NCBI GenBank assembly: GCA_016874235.1
Contig: VGUJ01000001.1
Location: 1-64,000 of the forward strand
Length of the DNA: 64,000 nucleotides
Reading direction: 5' to 3'
DNA from: Gammaproteobacteria bacterium
GTDB taxonomy: Bacteria; Pseudomonadota; Gammaproteobacteria; Steroidobacterales; Steroidobacteraceae
Within the stretch, counting starts at the first letter, position 1. Every line of letters starts with the position of its first letter. The notes below the pieces were generated by a model that saw only the letters and a list, made by a program, of their open reading frames with translations, was not told where the DNA came from and made no database searches. The translations under genes and the position numbers were made by a program. Of this stretch, positions 11,423 through 23,062 are shown piece after piece.

Positions 11423-12088
11423 TCAGGCCATCCGGCGCAGCGCGATGACATGTCGCGACTCAGCGAGCCCCGGAATCGATAGATCGCGATCGGTCTCAAT
11501 GCGCCACCCGGCGGGCAGGCCCTCACGTTCTGCACTTTGACGCCGACCCTTCATCGCCAATACGAGGGTTTTCGGTCCGCATAGACCCGCCACCTTCTCG
11601 AGTAACTCCGGTAAGGGTGCAAAGGCACGCGTGACCACCGTGTCGTAAACCGTCGAGGGCGTATGGGCCTCGGCGCGGGCGTGCACGGCTTGTACGTGGC
11701 CGAGATTGAGTGTCCGCGCCACATGCGCCACAAAGCGCACTTTCTTTCCGTTGGAGTCGAGCAGTGTGAACTGTCGATTTGGGTCAACGATGGCGAGCGG
11801 CAACCCCGGAAACCCGGCGCCCGTCCCCACATCGATGACTCGCAATCCCTCGAGCAGGGGCCATACGGCAAGACTATCGAGCAAATGCCGGACGACCATG
11901 TCGCGCCGCTCACCGATGGCGGTGAGGTTGTAGGTTTTGTTCCAACGCGACAACTCATCGAGCAACATCAGCAACTGACGCGCCGCGGGCTCATCGAGTG
12001 TGACCCCCATCGACGCCGCATCTTTGATGAGCGCCGCGCGCTCCGCATCGAAGTTTGATGGGCGCGAAGGAGAGCTGACCGACATCAC
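11423..12088 (-). CDS. rsmG: 16S rRNA (guanine527-N7)-methyltransferase
   Basis: RsmG methylates G527 of 16S rRNA using S-adenosylmethionine. The 221 residues show NKTYNLTAI at 50-58 and the SAM-binding DVGTGAGFPG at 86-95. The gene is upstream of parA on the same strand, the usual gidB-parA-parB arrangement. The usual upstream partner mnmG is about 45 kb away in this window. Confidence 0.96.
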   Translation of the reverse strand: MMSVSSPSRPSNFDAERAALIKDAASMGVTLDEPAARQLLMLLDELSRWNKTYNLTAIGERRDMVVRHLLDSLAVWPLLEGLRVIDVGTGAGFPGLPLAIVDPNRQFTLLDSNGKKVRFVAHVARTLNLGHVQAVHARAEAHTPSTVYDTVVTRAFAPLPELLEKVAGLCGPKTLVLAMKGRRQSAEREGLPAGWRIETDRDLSIPGLAESRHVIALRRMA

Positions 12089-12100
12089 TTCGCCGCTCGG

Positions 12101-13096
12101 TCAACCGCCGATCTTGACGATCGTTCGGCCGGTTACCGTACCTTTCATATAGGCATCGAATGCACCCGGAAGGTCGTCGAACGCGATGGTACGAGTGGCG
12201 ATCCGATCGAGATGACGAGGTTTCAAATCGGTTGCGATGCGATTCCAGACGACGAGCCGCGTATCGCGTAACGTCGCCGAAGAATTGATGCCGAGAAGAT
12301 TGACGCCGCGAATGATGAACGGAATCACCATCGTATGAAGTTCAGCGCTTCCCGCGAGACCGATGCTCGCGATATTGCCCCAGTTGTCGACGGTCCGTGT
12401 CAGCCACGTCAGCATCTCGCCGCCCACGTTGTCGATCGCACCGCCGAAACGCGCCGTCTCGATGGGTCGCTTGCCGTAATCGATCTCTTTGCGAAGCAAT
12501 ACTTTGGAGGCCCCCAAGGACTTTAGGTAGTCAACGGACTTGGGCTTGCTACTCACTGCAATGACTTCGTATCCACGAGCCGAGAGCATGTCGATCGCGA
12601 TACTGCCGACACCGCCCGTGGCGCCCGTCACGACAATCGGGCCTTTTGCCGGGGTCTGGCCGTTGTGTTCCATCCGATGAATGGCGAGCGCCGCCGTGAA
12701 GCCCGCCGTACCGAGCGACATGGCCTTGAAGGCCCCATAACCCGGTGGCATGGGAATCACCCATTCGCCGTTGAGTCGAGCGTACTCGGCATAACCTCCA
12801 TCGTGAGTCTCAGAGAGACCACAGCCTGTGACGAGCACATGATCTCCACTCTTATATCGCGCGTCGCTCGACGACTCGACGACACCCGCCAAATCGATGC
12901 CACCCACCAGTGGATACTTTCTGAGGATTTTTCCAGCGCCCGTCGCCGCCAGCGCGTCTTTGTAGTTGATGTCGGAGTAAAGAACGCGCACCACGACATC
13001 GCCCGGCCCCAGCTCGTCGATCGTCAGTTGATCGAATCTAGCAACGATTTTCTGATCGATTTCGTGGATGCGAAATGCTTTGAAGGTTTTTTCCAT
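12101..13096 (-). CDS. AcuI/YhdH-type acrylyl-CoA reductase (NADPH), MDR family
   Basis: Members of this quinone-oxidoreductase-like family reduce acryloyl-CoA to propionyl-CoA with NADPH. I chose the ATG at 13096 (331 residues, MEKTFKAFRI), which matches the family N-terminus; the longer open frame adds a non-conserved extension. The nucleotide-binding motif VTGATGGVGS is at 156-165. No zinc ligands of classical alcohol dehydrogenases are obvious. It sits 12 bases before rsmG and 16 bases after the MBL hydrolase gene. Substrate assignment rests on family resemblance only. Confidence 0.85.
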   Translation of the reverse strand: MEKTFKAFRIHEIDQKIVARFDQLTIDELGPGDVVVRVLYSDINYKDALAATGAGKILRKYPLVGGIDLAGVVESSSDARYKSGDHVLVTGCGLSETHDGGYAEYARLNGEWVIPMPPGYGAFKAMSLGTAGFTAALAIHRMEHNGQTPAKGPIVVTGATGGVGSIAIDMLSARGYEVIAVSSKPKSVDYLKSLGASKVLLRKEIDYGKRPIETARFGGAIDNVGGEMLTWLTRTVDNWGNIASIGLAGSAELHTMVIPFIIRGVNLLGINSSATLRDTRLVVWNRIATDLKPRHLDRIATRTIAFDDLPGAFDAYMKGTVTGRTIVKIGG

Positions 13097-13112
13097 GAGA
13101 GTGCTTCTATGC

Positions 13113-14063
13113 TTACGCGCGATTTCGGCGTGCGAGCCAAGCCAGCAAGCCGTCGGTATTGAGATCGAGATCTCCACCCAACCAAAGTTCTATCGTGCCG
13201 TCGTTTGCAGCGCTACCAAATTGGTGCAGCTCACGAACGAATATTTCTTTGAGTGCATTGCGAATGGCAGGACGAGCGCTCTCCGCCGACTCACCCTCAT
13301 GCGACAACGCCGTCGCGACATGCGCTTCGATCATGCGGATGAGATCTGCGCCGACCCGCTCGAGATCATCGATGCGGGCATAGTGGGTGAGAAATGCAGC
13401 CTTGGGGCGGCGCGCAAGGATGCGTTGGATCGAGTCGATGAGCTGCGACGGATCGAATTGGGACGGACTGGTCGTCGGAACCCCGAAGGCCCGTCCTTCG
13501 ACGTCGAACACCCGATAAGAGAGGCCCAAGGTATCTCCCGTGAATACCGACTGGCTACCATGATCAAAGAAAGTCTGATGATGGAGCGCATGGCCAGGCG
13601 TGTGGAGAATTTCGAACTCTCGTCCGCCGAGTGCGATACGTTGACCTTCTGAGGTGGATACCACCCGCGACGGGTCGATCGGTAGGAGCTCGCCGTACAG
13701 GCGATCGTAAAGCTCTCGCCCATAAACAGCGATCGAGGCTTCGATGAGCTTTCTCGGGTCGACCATGTGGAGCGCGCCGCGCGGGTGCACGATGGCCTTG
13801 GCATTCGGTAAAGCCCGCATCAACTGCCCCGCGCCTCCTGCATGATCGAGGTGAACGTGCGTCAGCAGCAGCCAGTCGACGTCCTCGCGCTTCACACCGA
13901 GCTCATCGAGCGCGGCGAGCATGGCGGGAACCGAGCGGGCCGTCCCGCAATCGACAAAGGCAGCCCGACCCGCGTCGACGACAACATGAACGGCATCGAA
14001 GAGAGGCATCAAATATTCGGCATCGATGGCATGGATGCCGTGGTCGTAACGGTGGGTGATCAT
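13113..14063 (-). CDS. Metallo-beta-lactamase-fold hydrolase
   Basis: A 316-residue binuclear-metal hydrolase of unknown substrate. The metal ligands are visible: THVHLDHAGG with His69, His71, Asp73 and His74, then HTPGH with His158, GDT with Asp177, and LTHYAR further on. The rest of the chain is helical. It heads the run that continues through the AcuI-like reductase, rsmG and parAB. Glyoxalase-like, lactonase or thioester hydrolase roles are all possible; the neighbouring acyl-CoA-type reductase slightly favours a thioester substrate, as inference only. Confidence 0.85.
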   Translation of the reverse strand: MITHRYDHGIHAIDAEYLMPLFDAVHVVVDAGRAAFVDCGTARSVPAMLAALDELGVKREDVDWLLLTHVHLDHAGGAGQLMRALPNAKAIVHPRGALHMVDPRKLIEASIAVYGRELYDRLYGELLPIDPSRVVSTSEGQRIALGGREFEILHTPGHALHHQTFFDHGSQSVFTGDTLGLSYRVFDVEGRAFGVPTTSPSQFDPSQLIDSIQRILARRPKAAFLTHYARIDDLERVGADLIRMIEAHVATALSHEGESAESARPAIRNALKEIFVRELHQFGSAANDGTIELWLGGDLDLNTDGLLAWLARRNRA

Positions 14064-14120
14064 CGCCCGCCCTCCGCGGCGGCATTGGAGTCGTGATAAA
14101 GCTCGGGCAACATATCAGAC

Positions 14121-16109
14121 ATGACAAAACCTTACACCGAACGCCGCTCCGTCCCCCTCACCCTCCTTTCAGCCGCTCTCGTGCTTTTCGCCGGTGCGGC
14201 CCACGCGCAGTCTCCCGCTCGTGAAACCCGTGGCAATCTCGTACTCGAGGGCATTCCGCCGCACTCGACTCGCGCGCTCGAAACCTTGGACGGTTGGCTT
14301 GCTGGACGCGGCGCGAGTTTCCAAGACTTCATGCCGGACGGCAGCATCCTCATCACCACGCGATTTGGCGATGCGGACCAGGTTCATCATGTTGCTCGGC
14401 CCGGCGCCGCGCGCACTCAGCTGACCTTCGATATCGACCCCGCAGGAGGCGCGAGCGCGAACTCTGCGTCGGAGTCTCGGGTATTCCTGTTCGCGCGTGA
14501 TCGCGGCGGAAATGAGAATGCCCAGCTCTACTTGCAGAATCTTGATACCCGTCAGACGACGCGGTTGACTGACGGTCGCTCGCGACACGGCGGCGCGCTG
14601 TGGTCACACGATGGACGGCGCGTCGTGTTTCAAAGCAATGCACGCAATGGTGTTAACCAAGACGTCTACATCGCGGAGATTGACGGCAGCGGAGGCCCGC
14701 GCCTCGTCGTCGCCTCGCAGGGCCAAACCTGGACACCGCTCGATTGGTCGACGGACGGTCAAAGATTATTGCTACTCGATTATTCTTCGGTCACCGACGC
14801 ATCGCTCTACGTCGCAGAGATCGCCACGGGCGGATTCACGCGCGTGCCGCTCTCGGGTGACCCAGCAAAACCTTCACCTCAAAGCGGTATCGGTAGCGCA
14901 CGCTTTTCCGCTGACGGTCAGGGTGTATGGTTCACGGCAGATCTTGGTGGGGAGTTCCGCCAAATTCGTTACGTCGATCTCGCAAACGGCAGCCTGCGAA
15001 CGCTCACGTCAGAGCTCTCATGGGACGTCGATGACTTCGAGGTCAGTGCAGAGGGGCGATGGCTCGCCTACGTCGCCAACATCGATGGATTCAGCGAGTT
15101 GTTCATCGCCGATCTCGGCGCGGGCGTGACAGTTCGGTCGACAGGCTTACCGGCTGGAATCATTTCAAACTTACGCTTCGATCGTCAGGGCAAAACACTC
15201 GGGATGAGTATCGAATCCTCGCAGTCCCCACGGGACGCGTGGACCTATGACGTCGAGAAAGCCGCAGCCACTCGCTGGACGCGCAGCGAAATGGGGCTCA
15301 TCGATCCGACTCAGCTCGTCGCAGCCGAGGTGTTTCGATATCCGACCTGGGATCGTATCGGCCGTACGCCGCGGCAAATTCCGGCGTTGATCCACAAACC
15401 GGCGAAATCAGGTCGGCATCCCGTAGTGATCGACATTCATGGCGGCCCCGAAGGACAGTCACGCCCGGGTTATAGCCCGTTCGCGCAGTACCTCGTCAAT
15501 GAATTGGGCTATGCGGTCATCCAACCGAACGTTCGCGGGTCGACCGGTTACGGTCGCCGCTTCACGATGCTCGACAACGGGAGACTTCGTGAAGATTCGG
15601 TCAGAGACATTGGTGCGCTACTCGTGTGGATCGCGGCGCAACCGGATCTCGATGCTGATCGAGTCGTCGTGATGGGGGGTTCTTACGGCGGATACATGGT
15701 TCTGGCGTCGCTCATCGCGTACGGCGACCGACTCAAGGGAGGCATCAACGTCGTCGGCATCAGCAACTTCGTCACCTTCCTCACCAACACTTCGGGCTAT
15801 CGCCGTGATCTGCGTCGGGTGGAGTACGGTGATGAGCGTGATCCGTCGATGCGTGCGTTCCTGCGTCGTATTTCTCCGCTCGAAAAAGCCTCGATGATTC
15901 GACGTCCGCTACTCGTGGTGCAGGGACTCAACGATCCGCGGGTCCCGGCGTCCGAGAGCGAGCAGCTCGTGGCAAAGATTCGCGAACAGGGTGGCGAGGT
16001 GTGGTACCTCGCGGCAAAGGACGAAGGTCACGGTTTCCGAAAGAAAACCAATCGCGACTTCTACCTCAAGACCGCCGTCACCTTCTTGGAGCGACTCGCC
16101 GCTCCGTGA
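14121..16109 (+). CDS. Secreted S9-family prolyl oligopeptidase-like peptidase
   Basis: A serine peptidase likely acting on short peptides in the periplasm. The 662 residues begin with a signal peptide (cleavage expected after AHA at about residue 30), followed by a WD40-like beta-propeller and an alpha/beta hydrolase domain. The catalytic triad is Ser521 (GGSYGG), Asp605 (LNDPRVP) and His637 (EGHGF). It is divergent from the MBL gene with 57 bases between. Peptide transporters lie a few kb downstream, consistent with peptide scavenging. Confidence 0.93.
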   Translation: MTKPYTERRSVPLTLLSAALVLFAGAAHAQSPARETRGNLVLEGIPPHSTRALETLDGWLAGRGASFQDFMPDGSILITTRFGDADQVHHVARPGAARTQLTFDIDPAGGASANSASESRVFLFARDRGGNENAQLYLQNLDTRQTTRLTDGRSRHGGALWSHDGRRVVFQSNARNGVNQDVYIAEIDGSGGPRLVVASQGQTWTPLDWSTDGQRLLLLDYSSVTDASLYVAEIATGGFTRVPLSGDPAKPSPQSGIGSARFSADGQGVWFTADLGGEFRQIRYVDLANGSLRTLTSELSWDVDDFEVSAEGRWLAYVANIDGFSELFIADLGAGVTVRSTGLPAGIISNLRFDRQGKTLGMSIESSQSPRDAWTYDVEKAAATRWTRSEMGLIDPTQLVAAEVFRYPTWDRIGRTPRQIPALIHKPAKSGRHPVVIDIHGGPEGQSRPGYSPFAQYLVNELGYAVIQPNVRGSTGYGRRFTMLDNGRLREDSVRDIGALLVWIAAQPDLDADRVVVMGGSYGGYMVLASLIAYGDRLKGGINVVGISNFVTFLTNTSGYRRDLRRVEYGDERDPSMRAFLRRISPLEKASMIRRPLLVVQGLNDPRVPASESEQLVAKIREQGGEVWYLAAKDEGHGFRKKTNRDFYLKTAVTFLERLAAP

Positions 16110-16122
16110 AGACGGGCAATAC

Positions 16123-16770
16123 TCAGCGCTTCGCGGGTGCGGGGCGCTTGGAGGTATCGAGACCCGGGCGCTGCGCCGCGTAGTACGCCGCCAAGGCTCG
16201 AATGTCGGCAGCAGAGAGCGCACCGGCAAATCCCCCCATGATGGCGTTCTTGCGTCCGCCCCGCTTGTAATCGGTCAGCGCTCGCTCGAGGTAGTCAGCG
16301 TGCTGACCGGCGAGCGTCGGGTATTGCGGCGTGATGCCGATGCCATCGACTCCGTGACAAGCCACACAGGTCTGGGCCACGTCCGGCGCTTGACCGACCG
16401 GCTTCGACCCGGCCGCAGGCGTCACCGGAGGGCCGGCGAGGAAGGCAGCCATGTCGGCGAGATCCTGATCTTTCCAGCCCGAAGCGTTGGCATGCATCGT
16501 GGCGTGGCTACGCTCACCGCTTTGATAGGCCTGCAGTGCCAGAACCAGATATTCGGGATGTTGGCCGCGCAGTTTGGGGACGCGGTAATTGGGGCTGGGA
16601 TTTCGGTAGTTGGGAATACCGTGACAGCCAAGGCAGGTGTACGCGAGCTTCGCGCCCCGCTCGGCGTTGCCAGCCGATTGTGCATGGGCAGAAGGAATAG
16701 ACCACGCCACGATCCAGAAAAGCGCCACGAGGAACTTCGACACCGTAACCCCCGAAACCCGTCGATTCAT
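16123..16770 (-). CDS. Dihaem cytochrome c4-type protein
   Basis: A periplasmic electron carrier, probably feeding a terminal oxidase. The 215 residues have a signal peptide ending near AHA at residue 30 and two class I haem sites, CLGCH at 46-50 and CVACH at 135-139. Possible Met axial ligands are in ATMHANA and NAIMGGFA. The two-domain layout is that of cytochrome c4. It is convergent with the S9 peptidase gene, 13 bases between stops. Confidence 0.92.
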   Translation of the reverse strand: MNRRVSGVTVSKFLVALFWIVAWSIPSAHAQSAGNAERGAKLAYTCLGCHGIPNYRNPSPNYRVPKLRGQHPEYLVLALQAYQSGERSHATMHANASGWKDQDLADMAAFLAGPPVTPAAGSKPVGQAPDVAQTCVACHGVDGIGITPQYPTLAGQHADYLERALTDYKRGGRKNAIMGGFAGALSAADIRALAAYYAAQRPGLDTSKRPAPAKR

Positions 16771-16829
16771 GCGAAAAACAGCCCGCGATGTTAAGGTTTC
16801 GGCGCCCGAATTGCCACCACGTGGGTCGC

Positions 16830-17279
16830 ATGATCGCTCTCATCCAACGCGTCACCGAGGCCAGCGTCACCGTCAACGGCGAGCGTCTCGGCGAAATCGG
16901 GCCGGGATTACTGGCTTTGGTCGGCGTCCGGCCGAACGACAACGAGGAGACCGCCCAGCGGATGCTCGAGCGCCTACTCGCGTACCGCGTATTCGGAGAC
17001 GAGCAGGGAAGAATGAATCGTTCTCTCACCGACACGGGCGGCGGTCTCCTCCTCGTGCCGCAGTTCACGCTAGCCGCCGATACCCGCCAAGGCAATCGAC
17101 CCGGCTTCAGTACCGCAGCGCCCCCCGAGAAGGCAGAACGACTCTTCGACCATTTGTGTGCACTCGCACGCCGAGCCCATCCGACGGTCGCGACCGGTCA
17201 ATTTGGCGCCGATATGAAAGTGGCCCTGATCAATGACGGTCCAGTGACGTTCTGGCTGCAAACCCCGGAAACCGTCTAA
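16830..17279 (+). CDS. dtd: D-aminoacyl-tRNA deacylase
   Basis: Dtd removes D-amino acids and glycine wrongly attached to tRNA. I chose the ATG at 16830 (149 residues, [13 protein letters not shown]), which fits the family; the open frame extends 14 codons further up without similarity. The paired motifs VPQFTLAAD and NDGPVTFW are present. It lies 51 bases before tatA. Confidence 0.95.
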   Translation: MIALIQRVTEASVTVNGERLGEIGPGLLALVGVRPNDNEETAQRMLERLLAYRVFGDEQGRMNRSLTDTGGGLLLVPQFTLAADTRQGNRPGFSTAAPPEKAERLFDHLCALARRAHPTVATGQFGADMKVALINDGPVTFWLQTPETV

Positions 17280-17330
17280 CATCCAGTTTGTCCACATCAC
17301 TAGCCAAGCTCGCAGGCTGCAGAGGTCGTT

Positions 17331-17576
17331 ATGGGAATCGGAATGCGCGAATTGATCATCATCCTGCTGGTGGTCCTGCTGGTGTTCGGCGCCAAGAAAC
17401 TGCGCACGATCGGCTCCGATCTCGGTGCGGCGATCAAGGGCTTCAAGAAAGGCATGAACGAGGGCGACGCTGAAGAAAGCCTCAAGCAAATCAAGCAGGA
17501 GGCGACGGATGCGGATTTCCCCGAGTCGGCCAAGACGCCCTCCGCCGACACGAAACCCTCCGACCGTAACGGCTGA
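17331..17576 (+). CDS. tatA: Twin-arginine translocase subunit TatA
   Basis: TatA polymerises to form the channel for folded proteins. The 81 residues show a short N-terminal transmembrane helix (about 6-21), the hinge FGAKKLR, an amphipathic helix ([15 protein letters not shown]) and an acidic disordered tail. It is the first gene of a tatABC set. Confidence 0.96.
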   Translation: MGIGMRELIIILLVVLLVFGAKKLRTIGSDLGAAIKGFKKGMNEGDAEESLKQIKQEATDADFPESAKTPSADTKPSDRNG

Positions 17577-17607
17577 GGGAGCCCGCCGGTCGCGGGCCTG
17601 ACGAATC

Positions 17608-17919
17608 ATGTTCGAAGTCGGCTTCAGCGAATTGCTGTTGATCATGGGTCTCGCACTGCTCGTGCTCGGACCTGAAAAACTCCCCAAGGTGGTCAGCCAG
17701 ATCGGGCGATGGATGGGTCGCGCCCGCGCCATGGCACGGCAGTTCCGCGAACAGCTCGAGGACGAGACTGCGGAAATCAACCGGCAGCGCAGTACGCCGC
17801 CACCGACACCGGCCGCGCCAACCTCGCCCGACGCTACCGCGCCGGCCTCATCCGAACTCTCGATCGCGCCGTCTGCGGATCCGAATAACGCCTTGTCATC
17901 GAATGACCCAAGAACCTGA
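17608..17919 (+). CDS. tatB: Twin-arginine translocase subunit TatB
   Basis: TatB forms the substrate receptor with TatC. The 103 residues begin MFEVGFSELLL with Glu8 in the membrane helix and the LGPEKLPKV hinge, then an amphipathic helix and a Pro/Thr/Ala-rich tail. Its 3' end overlaps tatC by 17 bases. Confidence 0.96.
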   Translation: MFEVGFSELLLIMGLALLVLGPEKLPKVVSQIGRWMGRARAMARQFREQLEDETAEINRQRSTPPPTPAAPTSPDATAPASSELSIAPSADPNNALSSNDPRT

Positions 17920-18646
17920 GCAGCTTGCCGAAGGAACGCTGATCTCGCACTTGCTTGAGTTGCGCGATCGATTACTGCGCGCTTTTCTGGCGGTGATCGT
18001 GGTGTTTATCCCTATCGCATTCTTTGCGAACGAGGTCTTTACTTTTGTTGCCCAGCCGCTGATCGATCAGTTGCCCAAAGGTGCCTCACTCATCGCCACA
18101 AGTGTGATCTCGCCTTTCATGACGCCGTTCAAGCTGGCGTTTTTCGTTGCGCTTTTTTTGGCGATGCCCTTCGTGCTGTATCAGGTGTGGGCCTTCGTTG
18201 CGCCCGGCCTGTATCGGCACGAAAAGAAGTTCGCACTGCCGCTGCTCGTCTCATCGATCATCCTGTTTTATGCCGGCATTGCGTTTGCTTACTTCGCCGT
18301 GTTCCCGGTGATGTTTCAGTTTTTTGCGAATACGACGCCGGCAGGGGTGACGATGATGACCGACATCGCGAGTTACATGGACTTCGTGTTGACGATGTTC
18401 CTGTGCTTCGGACTCGCTTTTGAGGTACCCGTCGTCGTGGTGTTACTCGTGCTCACGGGTCTCGTCAAAGTAGAGAAGCTCGCCGAGATCCGCGGATATG
18501 TGCTCATCGGAATTTTTGTCGTCGCGGCGCTGCTCACGCCACCCGATGCGATTTCTCAGACCATCATGGCGGTCCCCATGTACCTTTTGTATGAAGGGGG
18601 CCTCGCGATGGCGCGACTCATGAACCGGATGCGGACGCCCGCATGA
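17903..18646 (+). CDS. tatC: Twin-arginine translocase subunit TatC
   Basis: TatC recognises twin-arginine signal peptides. The 247 residues contain the conserved HLLELRDRLLR near the N-terminus, FEVPVVVVLL in the fourth helix region, and six membrane helices. The start inside tatB indicates coupled translation. At least one candidate substrate, the amidase at 41849, is in this window. Confidence 0.97.
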   Translation: MTQEPEQLAEGTLISHLLELRDRLLRAFLAVIVVFIPIAFFANEVFTFVAQPLIDQLPKGASLIATSVISPFMTPFKLAFFVALFLAMPFVLYQVWAFVAPGLYRHEKKFALPLLVSSIILFYAGIAFAYFAVFPVMFQFFANTTPAGVTMMTDIASYMDFVLTMFLCFGLAFEVPVVVVLLVLTGLVKVEKLAEIRGYVLIGIFVVAALLTPPDAISQTIMAVPMYLLYEGGLAMARLMNRMRTPA

Positions 18647-18678
18647 CGATCAATATCAAAGATTAGAGGGGGGAAGAC

Positions 18679-20147
<1,469 letters not shown>

Positions 20148-20151
<4 letters not shown>

Positions 20152-22094
20152 CGCCCACGTCGGCTCTACCGCCGCAGCTGACGCTGCGTGCGGTCGTCCT
20201 CGCGATCGTCCTCGCGATGATCCTCGCAGCGGCGAACACCTATCTCGGTTTGTTCGCGGGGATGACCATCGCGTCGGCGATTCCCGCAGCGGTGGTGTCG
20301 ATGGCCGTGCTTCGCCTCTTCGGAGGCGGCGGCATCCTCGAGAACAACATCGTGCAGACCGGCGCGTCAGCCGGTTCGTCGATTGCATCCGGCGTGATCT
20401 TCACGATCCCGGCACTCGTCATTCTCGGGTACTGGCAAGACTTCCAGTACTCCTGGGTGCTCGCCATCGCGGGTCTCGGCGGCATACTCGGTGTGCTGTT
20501 CTCAGTACCGCTGCGTCGTGCATTGATCGTCGAGCAGAAGCTCGCGTTTCCAGAGGGCCAAGCTGCGGCCGAAGTGCTCAAGGCGGGTGAAAACCCCTCG
20601 CAGGGCATCCGCATTTTGGGTGTTGCCGCGCTCGGTGGTGCCTTCGCGAAACTCGCAGCGGGTAGCGGACTCAAGCTCATTCCGGATACCGCAGCGAGTG
20701 CCGGGTTCTTTGGAAAGTATCTCGGCTTCGTCGGTATGAATCTTTCGCCGGCCCTACTCGCCGTGGGTTACATCGTCGGGCTCAATGTCGGCATCGTCGC
20801 GCTCGCCGGCGCGATGATTTCTTGGAACATCGCGATCCCCTATTACGTTGCCAACGTTCTGCCAAGCAATGTCGAGCTCGCTCAAGCGGCTGCAGGCTTA
20901 CCGGCAGAGGATCTCGCCGGACTCATCTGGTCGAAACAAATTCGTTACCTCGGCGTAGGGGCCATGCTCGTTGGCGGTGTGTGGGCGCTGATCTCGTTGC
21001 GGCATTCGCTCGTATCCGGTGTACGCAGTGGTCTTGCCGCAGCGCGTGCGAGTGCTGCGGGTCAGGTGATTGAACATACCGAACAAGACTTACCGATGAA
21101 GTCGGTGCTGATCGGCATTCTGCTTTTCACGCTGCCGCTGTGGGCGCTCTACGAAACCATCGTTGGCTCGCTCGGCGTCAGCCTACCGATGACCCTCATC
21201 ATGATCGTCACCGGATTCTTGTTTTGCTCCGTCTCCGCTTACATGGCCGGTCTCGTCGGCTCGTCGAACAACCCCGTCTCAGGCATCACCATCGCGACGA
21301 TTCTGTTCTCGGCCGTGGTGCTGCTCATGCTCATGGGGCGCGACAGCGAAATCGGTCCCGTCGCCGCCATCATGATCGGTGCCGTCGTCTGCTGCGCAGC
21401 CTGCATCGCGGGCGACAATCTGCAAGACCTGAAATGCGGTTACATCGTCGGCGCGACGCCGTGGCGTCAGCAGGTCATGCTTGGCATCGGCGCAGTAAGC
21501 AGCGCCCTCGTGATGGCGCCAGTGCTCAATCTTCTTGCTCAGGCCTACGGCATCGGCGTGCCGACCGCAGAACATCCGAATCCGCTCCTTGCTCCTCAAG
21601 CCACGCTGATGGCGTCGGTATCCAAAGGTCTCTTCGGTGGTCAGTTGCCGTGGGGGATGATCGCCATCGGTGCACTGATCGGCGTTGGCATCATCGTCGT
21701 CGATGAAATCCTGAAGGCTCGCGGGTCTACGTTTCGTACGCCGGTACTCGCCGTCGCCGTCGGGATTTATCTTCCGATCGAGCTGATGACGCCGATCTTC
21801 CTCGGCGGTTTGATCGGCTTCATTGCCGAGCGCAGCCTGCGCAAAGCCGGATGTGCCGAAGCCGATCTCGAGCGCCGCGGTCGCAAAGGCTTGCTGTTCG
21901 CCGCCGGCATGATTACGGGTGAAGCGCTGATGGGTATCGTCATCGCAGTGCCGATCGTGACCTCCGGTAGTGCCGACGTCCTCGCGCTTCCCGCATCTAT
22001 GCACTTCGGCGAATGGCTAGGCCTCATCGTGCTCGCCCTCTTGGGCTGGATGATGTATAGAACGGCTCTCAAATCGGATACCCCCACGGCGTGA
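20148..22094 (+). CDS. OPT-family oligopeptide/metal-complex transporter
   Basis: A large membrane carrier of the OPT family, which moves oligopeptides or metal-peptide complexes. I chose GTG at 20148, which overlaps the POT stop as GTGA; a TTG six codons upstream is also in frame. This gives 648 residues with about 14-16 hydrophobic helices. Motifs include NTYLGLFAGMTIASAIPAAV near residues 24-43, and SSNNPVSG in the middle. Coupling to the POT gene suggests joint peptide uptake. Confidence 0.92.
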
Positions 22095-23062
22095 CCGACG
22101 ATCTCGCGGCCTCGCGAAAGACGAAAGTTCTCGTCTCGTTCGCGATCGTCTACCTCGTTTGGGGCTCGACGTACGTCGTCACGAAAATCGGGGTCGATCG
22201 ATTGCCGCCGTTCTCGTTCGCAGCCGTGCGTTTTCTCATCGGCGGCGCCCTGCTGTGGTTCGTCGCGAGACTGCTTGCGCGCAGCCGTAGTCTGCCGCGC
22301 CGGCCAGTCATCCCAAAACAGGAATGGCGCGGCCTGTTGATCGTCGGTTTTTTCGCGGTATTCGTCTCGAACGGAGCGGCCGTCTGGGGTTTGCAGTACA
22401 TCCCTTCCAATCTCGCTGCCTTACTGAACGTCACCTCGTCGTTCTGGATCCCGATTCTCGGCATGTTCGGCGCGAGGGCCCAGCCCATCAGCGGGCGCGT
22501 CGCCATCGGACTCATCACAGGATTCGCAGGAACCGTATTAGTCGCGTGGCCGGGCGGTGAAACAGCCGCGGCGGCACTGGCGTGGCCGACGCTCATCGTG
22601 CTCGTAGGTTGCTTCGGTTGGTCACTCGGCACGTTCTACATTCGTAACTCGGGCACTTCGCTCGATCTCATGACTTTTACTGCGCTGCAGATGCTCTGTG
22701 GAGGCGCGATGCTGATCGTCCCTGCATTGATCGCAGGTGAGCTGACGCAGTGGAGCTGGGATATCGGCGGTCTTGCGGCGCTCGCCTACATGACGATCGT
22801 GAGTTCGTGCATCGCATACACGGCTTACGCGTGGCTGTCGGTCAACGTCACCCCCGCGCAGTTATCGACGTATGCGTTCGTGAACCCAGCGATCGCCCTG
22901 TTGCTCGGATGGTGGATTCTGGAAGAGGGTCTCGGGCCGCTACAGATTGCAGGCACCATCGTCATTCTCGGCGGGACCGTGCTCATCAACTGGCCTCGAC
23001 GTTCGGCCTCTGCCGAGTCGCGCGTCAGCAGCGCGGAACCAGAGGCTCCGCCCGGAGCTTGA
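22091..23062 (+). CDS. EamA-family (DMT superfamily) exporter
   Basis: A 323-residue drug/metabolite transporter with ten hydrophobic helices in two EamA repeats; LVWGSTYVVTKIG marks the first repeat and SCIAYTAYAW the second. The start is GTG at 22091, overlapping the OPT stop as GTGA. Such carriers often export amino acids or metabolites, so it may relieve amino-acid excess from peptide uptake; this is inference. Its 3' end overlaps the convergent gene by 38 bases. Confidence 0.92.
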   Translation: MTDDLAASRKTKVLVSFAIVYLVWGSTYVVTKIGVDRLPPFSFAAVRFLIGGALLWFVARLLARSRSLPRRPVIPKQEWRGLLIVGFFAVFVSNGAAVWGLQYIPSNLAALLNVTSSFWIPILGMFGARAQPISGRVAIGLITGFAGTVLVAWPGGETAAAALAWPTLIVLVGCFGWSLGTFYIRNSGTSLDLMTFTALQMLCGGAMLIVPALIAGELTQWSWDIGGLAALAYMTIVSSCIAYTAYAWLSVNVTPAQLSTYAFVNPAIALLLGWWILEEGLGPLQIAGTIVILGGTVLINWPRRSASAESRVSSAEPEAPPGA

